A DNA stretch of 64,000 nucleotides from Ustilaginoidea virens (GCF_000687475.1 NC_057320.1:4746501-4810500); one strand, 5' to 3'; numbered from the stretch's first letter, positions 37,926 to 50,419 are shown. The notes: a model not told the origin generated them from the letters alone. Numbers and translations: made by a program.

Positions 37926-38443
37926 CTAGCTTTCCGAGATGAAGATTTCCTTGTACCTGTGCGTGGCCTCCACAACCGCGTTGCAAAGGGAGTAATCTGC
38001 CACGGTTGGGGGGGGCGAGTTAGCCGGCTGCGCAGCATGCGCTGTTGGACGAATAGGCTGCGACTTGCCGACGCTTGGCCCCAGGTCGCGGGAGCTGAGG
38101 ACTTTGACGGTGAGATTGGGCGTCACTTTGCCGATAATCTGGACGGCATTGCCGTTGGTCAGATGGGCGTCCTGCGGGCGGGTTAGTACATATGACGAGC
38201 GTGACCCTGGTTTGCCAGCGCGGCGGGGTAAAGGAGCCCTCTCGAGGCCCGGGGACCGCGGAAGAACGGGGTTTGGAGGAGTCTACCGACCCGGTTGAGA
38301 GCCACGGTGACGACGCCGTCGGAATCAATCGTCGCCTCGTCGCCGCGAAGCTGCGTGACCTTGCCGACAATGGTGACGACCCGGCCCTGGAAGCTGTCGA
38401 GGTACGCCGAGGTGACGCGTGGCGAGGACAGCTGCTCCGCCAT
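37926..38443 (-). CDS. RFA3: Replication protein A subunit 3 (108 aa, 3 exons, one GC-AG intron)
   Basis: Smallest OB-fold subunit of the single-stranded-DNA-binding RPA trimer. Exons 38443-38291, 38171-38069, 37996-37926. The protein reads MAEQLSSPRVTSAYLDSFQG, then VVTIVGKVTQLRGDEATIDS, then NGNAVQIIGKVTPNLTVKVL with SSRDLGPSVDYSLCNAVVEA at the end, matching the family's single OB fold and C-terminal helix. Length is normal (about 105-125). The second intron starts GCAAGT and ends GGCAG, a non-canonical GC-AG intron; the neighbouring GT three bases upstream would give the wrong frame. Confidence 0.9.
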
Positions 38444-39093
38444 GGCTGCAAAACGTGCGACGAGGTGCGGCAATCAGGGACGGGAGGGATGGATGGATGG
38501 CCCGGGCTCCTATGAGACGATTGCGGGTCGCAGAAAAGTACGGTATGGCAATTCCGATCTTTTTTTTTGTCCTCGGGTTGCCGAGCGTAGGGGATAACCA
38601 GAGTGCACGCCTTTTTTATTTTTTTGGTTGATTCGACGTCGACGTCGACGCGAACGACAGGCGACGACGCCCCAGGCGTACAGACGCGTTCGGCGAACCG
38701 CGACGCCACGTGATCGGCACGACACACACGTGACTATGATCTGATGCTGGGAGGGGGTCTCAAGTGAGACAAAGGACGCCTGCGCCGCGCAACGGGTCCG
38801 GCGCCGAAGAAGGGCGGTGCTGTTTGATTTGCAGATGCGTCTCGACGAAAACGGGCCGTTTTGGAATAATGCGATACCTCGATGCGATGTGGCGAGGTCA
38901 CGCCATGCCCGTCTTTCCTGTTGGCCCGGCCGGACAGCCTAGGAAACACACAGCTCGCACATGGGCGCACCCCCAATACGTGACGTCACGGTGGAGGGGG
39001 GGAGACGGATGAAGCGCAAAGTACAGAGGAGTCTCTGTGGACAATCTCTCGGTTTGAGAGTAGTGGGACGACAGTGCCTCAACGACGAGTCTG

Positions 39094-39101
<8 letters not shown>

Positions 39102-39128
<27 letters not shown>
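39102..39128. repeat. (TC)n microsatellite
   Basis: About 13 TC units. Confidence 0.9.
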
Positions 39129-39131
<3 letters not shown>

Positions 39132-40630
39132 GCGCTCGCGCACGTGCTGTTTGCCCCATGCTCGCCAACCCCCGTCGTAATGACGGATCCATTCTTTCTT
39201 GTTCGTTTCGGGACAGCAATGCGGCCGGAGGGTCATCCGGCAGCCAATCAAGCTGGATCCGGCGCGGCACGGGGTGTCACAGCATGTGTGTTGCCCTTTC
39301 GACGCCCCTCGCGGCTTATGCTCGGGGGTGGGGGGCGGGCGACGGACGGGTTCTGTGGAAGAATCCGTCGTTCGTTTGGCTCGGGTCGAATCTGCTCATG
39401 CTTCCGCGCACTGTCGCTGCTCTTGTGCCAAAGGGCCCTGAATGTTTCTGCGGGAAGGGTTGCCCGCGGTTGAGGGGGGAGAGTTCGGACCAAAACCTCC
39501 GGGGGGTTGACGACTTGATCTTTTGGTATGTTGGGTTACTTCGTGGTACGCTGCGGTAAGGAGAGAAGGCAAGGATCGGTTCCGTTCCGTCATCTAGGGA
39601 ATATCTGTAGCCGAGTTTTGACGGGAGAGGTTCCCAAGTCTGGGTCCAGGGAGCGGCATACGGCGCCTGTGTCTGTTCTGTCTGGGGTGGGCGGGGGGGG
39701 GCGCTGCCAGAGCGAGCACGACCACGATGGATGCAGCCGCATAGAGCAGCCCCGAGCCCACGCCAAGCACGCTCGCGTTGGATCCACCGGCGGACATCCA
39801 GCTTGCACGCCAAAAAGTCTATGGAAAACACAGACGGGGTTCCTGTCAGCCTGCAATGGATGGCGGCGAGCTGAGACGCCCCAAGGGGCTAAGCGGCCTC
39901 AACCTGGAGCCGTTGTGGCCTCTTGTTGGATGGCGGATGGCGAATACTCGGGGCACGTTTGAGTCGGGTTCCGGAAGTTGCTTCCGTCGAGCTTCGTTCT
40001 GGTCGGACAGGTTTGTTTCGTCTGTTTCGTTTGTTTCGTCTGTTTCGTTTGCTTGAAAAAACAAGTTGGCCAACAGCAACGGCGGCAGAGAACGGGCATG
40101 GAGCCTTCCCCGAGAGGCTGAAAGCATGGCGCTGTGCCAGTCCTGTTTGAGTGTCAGAAAAGCTTGATTGCTTGGATGAATGCGGAGTTCATCTCACCCC
40201 CAGCTTCCCACTCTCGTAACCCCAAGTTGCACAGTGTTGCCAATCGTCGTCACATTTTTCAACATTACGTTCCGAGAAAATGACAGACGCCCTACGACGC
40301 CCCTACGCCTACGCCATACGCCTACGCCTTGCGCCATACAACCATGCGCCCATATGCCCATATGCCCATACGCCAGACGCCAGACGCCAGGCCGTCTTCT
40401 CCCCTCCCTCCCGTTCCCCTCCAACCAACCCGCAACGCCAGTCGACAACGCAACGGACCAGACTCCAAGGCACTTTTTCCGGCTTCGTATAAAAGCCCAA
40501 AGTGAACCTGCTCCCCCCCCTCTACCCCGGGACACGCGAGCCATCCAAATGAGCCAAACCATCGGGTCTTGGTCTTGTCGAAACCCGATCGCAGGGAATA
40601 TAGTCCCAGCCGCTGAATACCTGAAAAAGG

Positions 40631-40671
<41 letters not shown>
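40631..40671. repeat. A41 homopolymer
   Basis: 41 consecutive A about 360 bases before the bZIP start. Could be leader, a slippage tract or the tail of a retroposed sequence; no coding remnant is visible upstream of it. Confidence 0.85.
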
Positions 40672-40673
<2 letters not shown>

Positions 40674-41028
40674 CTCCAGAGTTTGCAGACCAGGGGGCCC
40701 CTATCTTGCGAAACTCTTTTCATACATACTCCAGGCCCGGTTGCAGCTCCCTCTCCCAACTGTCACCCGGATGGTTTGCTCCTGGCCCTGCGCAGCACTT
40801 TGCCCAGCTCCAGCTCGTTGCCCAGCACCTCGCCCGGCAACTCTGGTTTCTCGCGTTTGGCCAGTCAATCTTTGAATTTGATGATTGCCATTCACCAGTT
40901 GCCAAGTGGCGGCATATCGCATCCGACAAAGGGGGGACTTGCTGATGGTTCCCAGCGGTCAAGATAATCGGAGACGAGTATCCCAAGTTCCAAGTTGAGC
41001 CAAGAGTGAAAACGTTGTATTGCACAAA

Positions 41029-42080
41029 ATGTCGACAACCGAGCTTCTGGTGGGCCAAATGGCAGGTCCGAGTTCAGATGCCAACGACCCGCTGCTTCTC
41101 AACGCCAACGCTGGCTCGTTTATAGATTTCGACCACGAGGTTTCAAAAACAATGTATCCCGATCCGCCTCAGGGACCCCCCGATCATTACGTGGCAATGG
41201 GCGCCGACATGTTTGCAATGCACGACTACTCTCTACCGGACTTCAATGCCGCGCTCAACGCAACCGCAAGCATGCCCGACATGGTGGACAGTGACACGAT
41301 ATCATCAACCCTCCTGTCGCCCGACAGCCAACCAAAAGAACACGCGAAAAAGGTAAACGAGAGAAAATACAAGAGTAGAAAGACGACCAAGCAGAAGGCG
41401 TCCGTGGACTCGTCGGCCGAGAAGCCGGACAAGTCCCCGCCCAAAACAAGACGTCAACCAAAGCGTGAGGCGGCAGCCAAAACGGTCAAGACGAAAGAAC
41501 CGACTCCGAGACCGAGCCGACGGGAGCGGTCCTTGGAACGAAACAGAGTAGCGGCTTCCAAATGCCGCAAACGAAAGAAGGCGTGGACCGAAAAACTCGA
41601 GGAGAAGAAGTCGGGTTTGGAGGCGATGCACAACGAGCTTCAGGCCAGATATTTCAGCCTCCTTCAGGAGTCGTCGCAGCTGAAGAATCACCTCATAAGC
41701 CACGCTGGATGCCACGACCCCAACATCGACGTCTGGATCAACAACGAGGCTTCCAAATACGTTCGCAGGCTGAGTGGCGAAGCTCCGCAACGGCCGGCAA
41801 GCATGCGGTCTCTACCAAGCCTAGGTCAGTCTGAACGGGACGGGATGGCTTCTCGAGCGCGCCCCCCGCCCTCCCCCCTGATGAAACGTGCGCGAATGAC
41901 GGTGTACTGTTGCTAAACGTTTTTCATGCAGACAACTCTCTATGGAACTCATCCACAAACAGCCAGTACACCATGGGATCCGAAAACACGCCGACACCCG
42001 AGGATGGTGAAGATTCCAACAGCGAGGTTTTGGTCGACGATCATGATTTTGACAACGAGCTCGACGACAAACTGTTCTGA
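41029..42080 (+). CDS. ATF/CREB-type bZIP transcription factor (314 aa, 2 exons)
   Basis: Exons 41029-41824 and 41932-42080. An acidic, Asp/Asn/Pro-rich N-terminus (residues 1-105) is followed by a Lys/Arg/Ser/Thr-rich linker. The basic region SLERNRVAASKCRKRKKAW (about residues 164-182) has the Asn-x7-Arg signature with the Ala-Ala-Ser-x-Cys-Arg of ATF/CREB proteins. The zipper then runs LEEKKSGLEAMHNELQARYF and beyond. GCHDPNIDVWINNEASKYV after the zipper is shared with fungal AtfB-like factors. The C-terminus is acidic. Expected to be nuclear, probably stress- or development-related (inference). Reading through the intron would give a different, basic tail, so intron retention would change the C-terminus. 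Confidence 0.88.
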
Positions 42081-43690
42081 CGGCTCCTGTGGGTATTCTC
42101 GACATGCCGGCGCTTGGAAGACGACTTGGAAGACGCCACACGAAAGCGCCCACGAGATACACTCCCAAGTCTTGGCGGTATAAAAGAGCATTCAAGTTTC
42201 AAGACACTGACGGTGCATTGCTGACGGTGCATTGCTGGCTTGATGGTGGGAGGAACCGGCTCCAGGGCACAGAGAAAAACAACCGTCCCCCGCGCCTCCC
42301 CCCCCCCCCCCCCCCTTCACAAGGGAAAAAAAAAACAGAGAAAAACAAAGACGGGGTGGGACAGAAAGTTAAAAGGAAAGTGTTGTTTTCTCGGCAATGT
42401 TTGCTACTGTAGGGAGTACAGACAGGGTGGGATGGCCCGCGGTCCGGAGGGCTCTTGGTGTTTCGAAAAGTCAGGTAAACTTACCCAAAGCCGGCATATC
42501 AGTAGATTGACCCGGGAATGTCGGGACAGGAACATGAGACGGAACATGGGACGGATCATGAGACGCGTTTGCGTGGTGGCCATGACTCCCCATGTGCGCT
42601 AGCAAAGTCTTGCGACGGGGTCTGGCCTGATCAGTGCTCCATTCGACTGAATGTTTTTGGACTGCATGTTTTCAACGGGCGCCGCATACATGCGTTTCTA
42701 TTCCGGGCTGCTATCCCCCAGGGATACAGCCATGGCATAAGCGAAGAATCGCGTCGAGAAGAAACTTGGCTCTAGGGTGTACGTACCAGCCCATAGCAAT
42801 CAAAGTTGACTGCCGCGCGGCAACGGCGAGATGACGGAGGCTCTGCGAAATCAAAGCTCTTCCTCAAAACCAAGCAACTCTCCGTAAAACCCCCCAGCGA
42901 CGCATATTCCGGTGCCGTTTTCGGCATATAAAAGTCACTGGTCCGTGGGCTTCAGTCGTCTCGTGTTGACATTGAGTTGGGATGCAGGAGAGGAATCCGG
43001 CGGAGTGGTGAGGCACGGCTTTGCCCCCCGTCTGCCGGGCAGAATGATATGAATTCATGAACTAGGTGAGATTTGCGTGAATGGGGGTTTCCGCCGCCCC
43101 TGAACAGGACGGCGGGACAGCACTGGGAAGCGGGCGAAGAGGCGGGATGCCGGCTGGGTGATGTGGTGTCGTTCCTGCTGCAGCATGCCGGAAGAAGCCA
43201 GCCGATGGCGGCAGAATCCAGCAGATTGATGATGCCAGCAGAACGCCAGCCGATGCCCCAGGCCAGCATCTTGATCCGTCTGCACCTGGCCGCACCTCGC
43301 ACACCTCGCGCACCTCGCTCAGGCACAGCTTGGGCTTCGCGCAGGCGTACAGGCGGCAACCTGCAGCCAGGCCACCAACCAGCAGCTTCAGCCACCCACA
43401 CCTGCATGCAGCAAGCTCAGTTGACCCTGTCACCACCAAGCCGCGGCGCGGCAGATGGCCTGCGTCTCGCCTGGAGACTGCCTGTGCCGTTATTTATTGC
43501 AGACGAAGCCCCACGGCGTCCCGTCCGCCTTGGGTATCTTTTCCATGGCGACTTGGACTCGACCTCCTGCCGCCCGCCCGCCATCGCCACAACGCTGCAG
43601 AAAAAAGACGAGAGAAGGACGAGACAGAGACGAGACAGAGACGAGGCAGAGACGGCAGCGCCGGACAACGAGCCCCCTCTCGACTTGCCA
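42081..43690. other. Intergenic / long leader of the coiled-coil gene
   Basis: 1.6 kb without a supported gene. TATAAAA at 42926-42932, C18 at 42298-42315, and GAGACAGAGACGAG repeats at 43615-43655. The frame of the next gene stays open about 600 bases upstream, but the composition looks non-coding. Confidence 0.45.
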
Positions 43691-45415
43691 ATGCCGGCCT
43701 CGGTCGCGACCAAAACGGCCCAGAAGCCAGTCAGCAAGCCTCAGCAGGCCCAGCAGAACCAGGCCGAGACCGATGACAAGACCATCGAGGACTTCCTCGG
43801 CGTCCTGGGCAAGTTCGCAGCCGGGGAAGGGTTCCAGAGAATCAAGCGGCTGGACCAGGAAAACGAGAGCCTCAGAAGAAACATCGAATCGCTCCGAGAC
43901 GCAAAGGACACCTATCTCCAAGAGTTCCTCGACAGGTACATGAAATGGGATTCCGACCGCAAAAGCTACGATGCGCGGATAGCCGAGCACGAGAGGCAGC
44001 GCGAGCGGCATATTCAGGAGAGCAGAACGGCCAGCGAGGCGCTCGCCGCAGAGGGAAGGAGGGTCAGGGAGCTCGAGGCGGAGATGGAGAAGCAGGACCA
44101 GCGCATCCTGCAGCTTGCCGAGGAGGCCAACAACAAGGTCGAGGAGATTGCGCGGTTGGAGAATGCCAACCAGGCACAGGCGGACCAGCTGGGGCGAGAC
44201 AAGGAGCTGGCCGAGCAGGCCGAGGCCAACCTGGAGGCGCTCACGGCCCAGCTCAAGACGACGTTTGAGGATTTCGTCGGCGCCAAGAAGTCGCTCGAGT
44301 CTATGCGATCCTTTCTTGCCGAGCTGCCCTCGTTGGAAGACACGAGGCCGCAAATGTCGGTGACGCAACGACGCCCACAGTCGCACACTTTTTTTCTTCT
44401 TCTCTTTACCTTGTTCTTTCCCCCCCCTCTCTTCCTTCTCACTCGCCAAGAATGCCGTGGCCCCTGACTCGTCTCTAGATCCGAAGCATTGGAATCGCTG
44501 TTTCAGAGCGCGCTGCAATCGTTCCGGTTCGCCTTGGGCCATGACTTGGATCCGGAGCAGCTCGAAAACAGCCGACCAAGCGTCAGGAACCACGCCATGC
44601 CGTCGCCCTCGCTGCCGCTGCCGGCGACAAACTCGCCCGCCGCGAAGCAAATGAGGGTGGCGACCGGCCTCATGGCATGCGGGCAGGCCCTCGTCACGCA
44701 CATATTCAGGCCGTCGTGGCTGACGCTCGACGGCGAGCTCGACGACGTGCTGCGCCTCGTGGCCGAATCGCGCCCGGACCAAGAGGCCTTCTTCCGGGCC
44801 GTCTCGCTCAACACGCTGCCCGAGGAGCAGGCGGCCAACCAGGAAAAGAGCATCAGCAACGTCGTGCTCGAGGTGTCCGGGTCGCTCAGCATGTGGGTGC
44901 GGGAGAGCAAGCGGCAGAGGTTCGCCTCCATGCTGCAAGACGTGTGCCGCCAGGCATGCGAGAGCTGGGCCCTGATACAAAAGACGCACGAGAGGATCTG
45001 GCCGAGCCTGACGTTTGACATGCCCGAGGACTGGAGGGCGCTTCCGGCCCTGTCGGTGGAGACGGCCGCCGCCAACGGCGAGGCCGACGGCGCCGCTTCC
45101 GCTTCCGCTTCCGGCGGCCTCCCCGAGTGCGGCGCGCCGGTCCTGTCGGAAGCCGACGTGGCGAGGGTGGTTTGGCCGACGTTTCTTGTGGCCGAGTCGC
45201 TGTACGCCGACGAGGGCGGAGACGGCGCACTGCCCGACCTGCTGGTGCACCACGGCTACGTCATGACGCACGCGCAGATGGAGAGGGCCGAGACGGAGAT
45301 TTCCCAAAGGGCGGCTCGGAGGATGAGGCGTTCGGTGTCGGCGGCCCAGGGGAGACGGCGCAGTTCGGCGGCGTTTTTGCCACAGGGCGACGCAAAGGGA
45401 TCAGGAGCCAAGTGA
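43691..45415 (+). CDS. Coiled-coil protein, unknown function (533 aa, 2 exons)
   Basis: Exons 43691-44355 and 44479-45415, with a pyrimidine-rich 123-bp intron. Near residue 30 there is a conserved block TIEDFLGVLGKFAAGEGFQR. Residues 50-215 are an almost continuous coiled coil (RIKRLDQENESLRRNIESLR, and so on). The C-terminal half is helical and globular-looking (ALESLFQSALQSFRFALGHD; HIFRPSWLTLDGELDDVL; NVVLEVSGSLSMWVRESKRQ) and ends in a basic Ser-rich tail. I recall similar fungal proteins annotated, without functional proof, as MEI5-like; I would not transfer that name. The start is chosen at the first Met with protein-like composition. Confidence 0.75.
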
Positions 45416-47336
45416 GGAAGCCCAAGCCCCTGTCTGGAAACAAACTGCCCGGGAGCACGCACACGAGAGTTATTTCATTTTATTTTATTTTATTTTATTT
45501 TTTTTCTCTTGAGGTTTATAAAGTTTTGGACTGCAAATAATTGGGCCTGCTTTTGCTGCGTCGTCATGGACGGGCGATGCCAGCTTGACTTGGTACTGAG
45601 TGTACGGAACGTCTTGACATGAGATGAATGAATGACTAGCTTACTCTGCTGGCATTCTACGCAGGGGTGACGGCTCCAACCCTGCTGACTCCCAGGACGT
45701 TTGCGTCGTTGGTTCTGCCCGCCTCTTTCCCGCGGCAGGCAAGTTTGCCAAGGAAGCGCCAAGGCCCCAGGATCTACTTGCAGGGCCAAGGTCGAATCAG
45801 GGGGAAATAGTCCACGAGTCACTAGCCGGCGGAGTCTGCGTGCACCTGATGGCGAAGCCCTGGACGCCAGCAGATGCGTACGGGGTTGAAGATGGGGAGC
45901 ACGAGTCGGCGACGGCAAGGCAAGGCAAGGCAGCCAGCCAGACTATTTCTGCATCCAAGAGTCCATGGCCCCGCAAGCTGGTGCCTGACTCGAGAGAGCA
46001 TCATCCGAGAGGACGTGGATTCTACGCCTGTCGGCTAGCGACGGTACGGTTGGAGTGGTTTCGAAGAGGCATCGCAGAAGGGCTGGCTGGTGCCGGCGCC
46101 TCGAGGCTTGTTTCCTGGCTCTGCTGCCATCTGTCCGCGTCGTTTTGGACGGCGTCTCCGTCAATCCGCCGATGTTTTCACCGAGCCTTGCGTGCGGTAT
46201 GTACTAACCTCGCCGTTGGATTGGCCCAAGGTCGGAACAATGCCGCAGTGGACACCGTCGTCGAAGCCCACTCACTACTACGAACCAGGCGCCACCGCGA
46301 GACTGGGTCATCACGGCGGACATTGTACGGCTGTGGCCAGATTTCAGACCCCGATCAAGGCTGCTATCGGGCTTCCGTACCCGGGTTTCTGGTTTAGTTG
46401 CGGCCGGAAGAGACTAGGTAATCGGCACCCCCCCCCTAAGTCACACGTCGACCTCGATCTCGGCAGCCCACCCCCTTCCCCCGCCCAGCCGCTCATGGAT
46501 CACGGACGCCACCGGGTCGCGCAGACCTTTCCCTTGCGCGGGGCGGCGGGCCTGGAGCCAGCGGAAACATGCAAATCTGCCCTGCGCTCGACGAGCAAGT
46601 CCGGGGCGAGTTTGACGCCGACGGACGGGACCTGCACCTCTTGCAGCCAGGTCGCTGGCTGACGAGCATCGGCCCGGGGTTCCCGACGCACGACGCCATT
46701 TTAGAACCTGCAGACTCGAGAGAATGGCGGCGCTTGTCTTCGACAGGCCTGGCGAGGCGGGGGCGGGGTGATCAGGTGGCATTCTTGGAGTGGCTTGCTT
46801 AGGGGCTGTTCCAAGGCTTACGCGATGGCGTCGTGGCGTTTGGCCATGGTGTCCTCAAGCTTGCGAGCACGGTCTTGGAGAAACAACGTGTCTGGTGCGT
46901 GCCGAAACCCGGGGGTGGATCGCCGTGGCTTGCAGCACGACCGGGGAGGGGGGGGGTACCACGAGGCGAGGCCGCGACCGATCTGAAGTTGACCTGAGCC
47001 TGGCCCCTGGCGGAGCATGGCAGCATGGCAGAGCGGCATGCATCGCACGGAATCGCGACATGAACACAGCACAGCACAGCACAGCACAGCACGCCAGGTC
47101 AAGTGGGAAATAGAGACGTCGCCGGGATCGTTGGCCGCTGGGTCTGTCGCGAGATACATGTTGATATATTGATGATGATGACTTGATGAAGAACTAACAT
47201 GCAAGTTGGAAGGCGGAAGAGCAAGAAATGTGACCAAACACGGGTCGGAAACAGCATGGAATGCGAATATCTAACAGGGTCCTGCTACTGAATCATTTGG
47301 CTTCGCGACTAGAACATGTCGCTCTCTTTCACCCCA
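45416..47336. other. Intergenic, convergent
   Basis: 1.9 kb with no supported gene. (TTTTA)n at 45474-45500, (ACAGC)n at 47066-47090 and a GGCAAGGCAAGGCA run near 45915. Frames around 46.4-46.8 kb are GC-driven. Confidence 0.5.
45474..45500. repeat. (TTTTA)n microsatellite
   Basis: About five units, 60 bases after the coiled-coil gene stop, likely in its 3' UTR. Confidence 0.85.
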
Positions 47337-48685
47337 CTACTTGACTAGCTGCATCAGCGAGACAAACACGTCCTTTGAGGCCTGCTTGTCCACGGACCCC
47401 GCACAGTTCAGCATCAACATCATCGTGGTCATGGTGGAAGGGTCGGCCAGGCCGCCCGTCCGGGCCCCGGCGAGCGCGTGCAGCAGCGCCCACGTGTTTG
47501 GTTGCTAGGCAGCGGGTTAGAAAAAATACAGCGACGACGACGCCGGCGGGCCATCGGTCTGCAGACTGGAGAGAAACACTCACCTCGGCCTGCAGGAGGT
47601 TGCTCAGCTCGGCAAAGGAGGCGGACGCCCCGACGGCCCCGAACTCCGGCTCGAGGAGCTCCATAAACCGGTCCAGCCGGGCGCGCACCGAGTCGCTCGT
47701 CCTGGCCACCTCCATCTGCAGGACCTGCTGCGCCATGGTGACGGCCATGTCGCGGTAGATGCCGGAATCCTCACACGCGCCCGACCCGCACATCAGGGGC
47801 ACCAGGTCGGCGAGGAGCCGGGGCAGCCCGACCCCGCGGCTGACCTGCTGCGGGATGGCAAAGGGGGACGAGGCGTCAAACGTCCTGGCGTAGTAGGTCG
47901 CGAGGAAGGCGTCGAGGGACGCGTACCCGGCAGCCTCCACCTCGGCCATGACGCGGCCAAACAGCTGCGCAAAGGCCTCCGTGTGCGTGGGGGATCTGGG
48001 CGTGGCCGCGCCGACGCCGTTGCCAAAGGGCATCTGGGCGGCCAAGTGGTCGGCGGGCAACGTCCCATTTTGCCCTGTTTTTTATTTTCGTGATACAGGG
48101 TCAGCCCCGGGGACTGGAGGCTGAAAAAAGAAGAAGACGAAAAAAACAAGATCCAAAATCAAGGGCCACTCACAGCTCGAGATGTCTGCGTGCTCGTGCC
48201 TCTGCAGGCTGTATAGCTCCGTCTCGGGCAGGGCGTGCAGGTCCATGTCGAGGTGAAGGGCGGCCAGCGACGTGGGGTCGGGGGAGTCCGGCGTCGCGGT
48301 GCCGTACCGCTGCAGGCTGGCGTCGGCCTGGAAACTCGAGCAGACCGGGTGGTGGAAGCCCGGCTGCTGGTGGCCGGCCTGCTGCCGGAGACTGTCTTCG
48401 CTGTTCTGCGCCTTGAGACGCTCGAGCTCGGCCATGTTTGATTTCAAACGCAGGCCTGTCGGGCTTGCAAAGAGAGGAGGGTCTTGGGTCAGCAAAGAAA
48501 GACGCCCAGAGAACCAGCTTCCAGAAAAGGACAGAGAGGACATGAAAAAAAGGGCGCTCCCTACGGTACACTCGCTGCGCATCCCGGTTCTGCATGCGCT
48601 TCCGCTCCCGGGCCTCGTCGTTCTTTCCCCCCAAATCCTTCTTTGCGCGCCGCTCCGCGACAACGGGCTGTTGGTTGCACGACAT
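47337..48685 (-). CDS. bZIP-like fungal transcription factor (353 aa, 4 exons)
   Basis: Exons 48685-48565, 48455-48174, 48074-47584, 47504-47337. The basic region ARERKRMQNRDAQRVYRLRL (residues 25-44, completed only after the first splice) has Asn-x7-Arg in the fungal QNR-x-AQR-x-YR form, followed by a short zipper-like helix (KSNMAELERLKAQN). The remaining 300 residues include SWQNGTLPADHLAAQMPFGN and a helical C-terminal domain (HTEAFAQLFGRVMAEVEAAG; YRDMAVTMAQQVLQMEV; MELLEPEFGAVGASASFAEL). Probably a nuclear regulator of secondary or developmental functions, but targets cannot be inferred. No biosynthetic cluster is next to it. Confidence 0.82.
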
Positions 48686-49970
48686 GGTAGGGAGTATCTA
48701 GACTGGGATAGAGTGTCGTCGTCGGATTGTTGAGTTGACTCGTTGTCAAAACACTCAACGGCCACCACGTCTGCGGGAGGGTGGGGAAGGTCGCGGATGT
48801 GGGAAATCCGGAGAACCTGGGGGAAGGGGGCAGCAGACTCGGCCATGACTTTATGTCGCGAGGCGAGCGGACGTATTATGAGTCGCCCCGACGGAGCTGC
48901 TTTCCCCGGGGAAAGACAGGTTACGGATGGGATAGAAGGACCGACTGGGCCCGATTCCTCCCCCGCCTGCCGGCTGGGCGGCCAAGTCCGCCGGAATCGT
49001 CGCACGTTTACAGACGCCTTGTTCTGCTGGCTTGGTAAAAAGAACGTTCATTCGTGTTTGGTCCTTGTTCTCGGCCGCAGTCGTGCTGGAGGTGGGCCGC
49101 CATGAGGCCACTCACGGTGGCGGCGGGGACCTGGGGGGAGAAAGGGGGGGGGGGGCGCCCCTTGAAGGCGTTCCCTCGTTGGAGCGACCGTGTCCTGATG
49201 CGTCTGCCCGTGGCTGCTCGCTTCAAACGAGAGCCCCTAGCCTGGCTTCTAGGCAAGAGCGGTCTCTCCATGGTTTGGCAGGGGCCAAGGCACCACGACG
49301 ACCACGGGCGCCGGACTCGACGACGCCCTGGGACGCTGCCGCCGGGCTGCCACCGGCCTGCCACCGGCCTGGAGGGCGCGGACTTGCCGCTTCCGGGGAC
49401 GGGGGTGGGCGGAATGGAGTCGCAGCGACTGACTCGCGTTACGATAAAGGTGCAAGCCGTGGACGGACACGGGCGTCGAGCCAGGATGCGTTGCAGACCC
49501 GATCTTTGCACGTTTCTTCCCCGCCGCACCGAGGCGAGGGCCTCGACCCCCTCGAGCACGTCATTCTTAGAACAAGGAAGTAACGAGGAGAGCCTGAAGA
49601 AGAAGCAACCGAAGCAAAAGACGCATGACGAAGCCGTGGCAGGATCCGCGTGGCTGCGCCGTATCGGAGGACGCCTAAAACACTTGCCGGCAAGTCGTGG
49701 TAGCTGCTGGGGACGTGCATCCCCCGCGCCCGATAGCAAGCCGGCATCGGCCGGCCTTGCCGTCCGGCAACAGCTCGTCCGTGGTCTTTGGCGAGAAACA
49801 CGGCGGGCGGGGCTTGGAGCAGGTGCTGCCGCGTCTCAGGAAGAGAGAGCCATGTGTCCGGGGTCCCCGTGGCGTCGCCCCCCTATGGAACCCTATGGAT
49901 AGGACCCTCTGTGGATGGAACCCTCTGGCACCTGTGGCTCTCGTGAGACGGCTGTATCGTTCGATTCTTG
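48686..49970. other. Intergenic, left flank of the transposon
   Basis: 1.3 kb, GC-rich, with no supported gene. Ends at the 9-bp target duplication of the Mutator-like element. Confidence 0.5.
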
Positions 49971-49979
49971 CGATTGCGG
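49971..49979 (+). repeat. Target-site duplication, left copy
   Basis: CGATTGCGG, identical to 53124-53132. Confidence 0.93.
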
Positions 49980-50091
49980 GAGCACGTAAACAGAGCGGGA
50001 AGAGTTTTCAAACCCACCGGGAACGCTAAACCTAAAAGAGAACTTATACCTTTGCACCTATTTTCTATGAGTAGTAACGTGCCGCATTTTT
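49980..50091 (+). repeat. Terminal inverted repeat, left
   Basis: 112 bases beginning GAGCACGTAAACAGAGCGGG. Confidence 0.95.
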
Positions 50092-50359
50092 ACTGCTGCG
50101 AACCTTTGAAGTATGCATACTTATCTTAAGGGAAATCGCGATTTAATGCCACTTTTGATAATGTAGAGCTTCTATTGAGGCCTATAATATACCCATCCTT
50201 CGTGCTGGCTAGAGTCTATCTCGGGATTTATCTGCAAAGATAAGGGACTTGGCCTAGGGCTAAGATTACGTGGAACTTGAGGTACTAGGCCTATTGTATG
50301 AAATGGTTGGCTGTATTGAGCCATTTGAGGGGATCTAGCTGGCCGCTGTGCTATTAAGT

Positions 50360-50419
50360 GCGCTACTTGCGAAGGCGCTACTTGCGAAGGCGCTGCTTGC
50401 GAAGGCGCTGCTTGCGAAT
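50360..50419. repeat. 15-bp minisatellite inside the transposon
   Basis: Four tandem GCGCTACTTGCGAAG-type units, the last two with GCTG in place of GCTA. It lies between two copies of a longer diverged repeat (from 50242 and from 50434, sharing GGACTTGGCCTA). Confidence 0.9.

Larger units (their letters stand above)
38444..41028. other. 2.6-kb intergenic region with simple repeats
   Basis: No supported gene. Holds a GTCGAC repeat (38635-38650), (TC)n at 39102-39128, GTTTCGTCT repeats (40016-40050), TACGCC/GCCAGAC repeats (40300-40390), TATAAAA at 40488-40494 and A41. The region beyond 40.4 kb is probably promoter and leader of the bZIP gene. Confidence 0.5.

Noticed and set aside
39594..39797. 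Minus-strand ORF with a hydrophobic segment (GLLYAAASIVVVLALAA), possible small membrane protein
   Set aside because: Only one short hydrophobic stretch, followed by Pro/Arg-rich sequence in alternative frames, with no splice or promoter support.
43490..45307. 605-codon minus-strand frame opposite the coiled-coil gene
   Set aside because: It mirrors the real plus-strand gene, whose coiled coil and helical C-terminus are far more protein-like. Leu/Val/Gly/Arg bias is typical of antisense frames in GC-rich coding DNA.
46441..46802. Facing ORFs near 46.6 kb with some protein-like pieces
   Set aside because: No domain, no consistent splice sites; composition follows local GC content.
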